In this document: piece by piece, positions 29,286 to 29,412 of the stretch
Numbering within the stretch: position 1 is the first letter of the stretch
Layout of the letters: every line of letters begins with the position of its first letter
IMG/VR virus record: IMGVR_UViG_3300025121_000120
Location: 1 to 29,412 of that record
From: a virus
Length of the DNA stretch: 29,412 nt
Direction: 5' to 3' (one strand)
The notes under the pieces: model-generated
The model's input: only the letters and a program-made list of their open reading frames with translations
Told to the model about the DNA's origin: nothing
The model's database searches: none
Program-made: the position numbers and the translations under genes

Positions 29286-29412
29286 AAATAGAGGTTTTTA
29301 TGTTGGTGAGTATACCAGAACTTTTAGAATATTTCGATATAAAACAATCCTCTGGAAATCAAGAGCAGTTGCATGTACGTGCTGAAATGGGTTTACCGCA
29401 ATATAGATCTAC
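29286..29412. repeat. Right copy of 127-bp end overlap
   Basis: Exact copy of 1-127. It contains a truncated second copy of the start of the 99-aa gene (ATG at 29300). It marks closure of the circle and should be trimmed once when counting genes. Confidence 0.93.

Overview
The window is a complete circular (or circularly permuted) tailed-phage genome. The last 127 bases (29286-29412) repeat the first 127 exactly, so the unique sequence is 29,285 bp. It is AT-rich (one sampled hub-gene line, 9301-9360, is 20/60 G+C), tightly packed, and almost every gene has a purine-rich Shine-Dalgarno (SD) such as AGAGGGG or AAGGAG. A tape measure protein, a tail-assembly-chaperone frameshift and a tail hub with no sheath gene point to a siphovirus. 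An overlapping i-spanin/o-spanin pair and a second lipoprotein imply a Gram-negative host with an outer membrane. I see no integrase, transposase, DNA polymerase, tRNA or recognisable endolysin.

Layout, read around the circle. Head genes on + (23177-28707): a Mu I-like capsid protease with a nested scaffold start, the major capsid protein, an unknown 202-aa protein, a fibre-like protein, and two connector or tail-terminator candidates. Tail genes on + (28781 across the junction to 9585): two small proteins, a putative tube protein, chaperone G with G-T made by a -1 slip on an A9 run, a tail-completion-like protein, the tape measure, a very large tail protein with Asp-box and lectin-like segments, and the hub. 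A lipoprotein gene on the minus strand (9582-10067) interrupts this block and is followed by a fibre module (10236-12094) whose distal part is far richer in G+C.

The minus-strand early block runs 17297 to 12166: a short ribbon-helix-helix (RHH) protein, a primase-polymerase/SF3 helicase, a DCL/DUF3223 protein, two tandem pairs of small basic protein plus RHH protein, and an HNH endonuclease. Three of these genes (helicase, first small basic protein, HNH) have their SD buried in a strong hairpin, which suggests shared translational control. Upstream lies about 880 bp without genes, holding six copies of CCTACACATCT arranged as long inverted repeats: the best candidate for a replication origin.

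A second minus-strand block (19194-18182) holds lysis genes. A third (22997-19663) holds TerS, TerL and portal, divergent from the capsid operon across an 18-bp perfect inverted repeat. Having packaging genes and capsid genes on opposite strands is uncommon for a siphovirus. Functions given from position only (tube, connector, terminator) are inference; family calls for primase-helicase, TerL, I-like protease, DCL, HNH and spanins rest on visible motifs.
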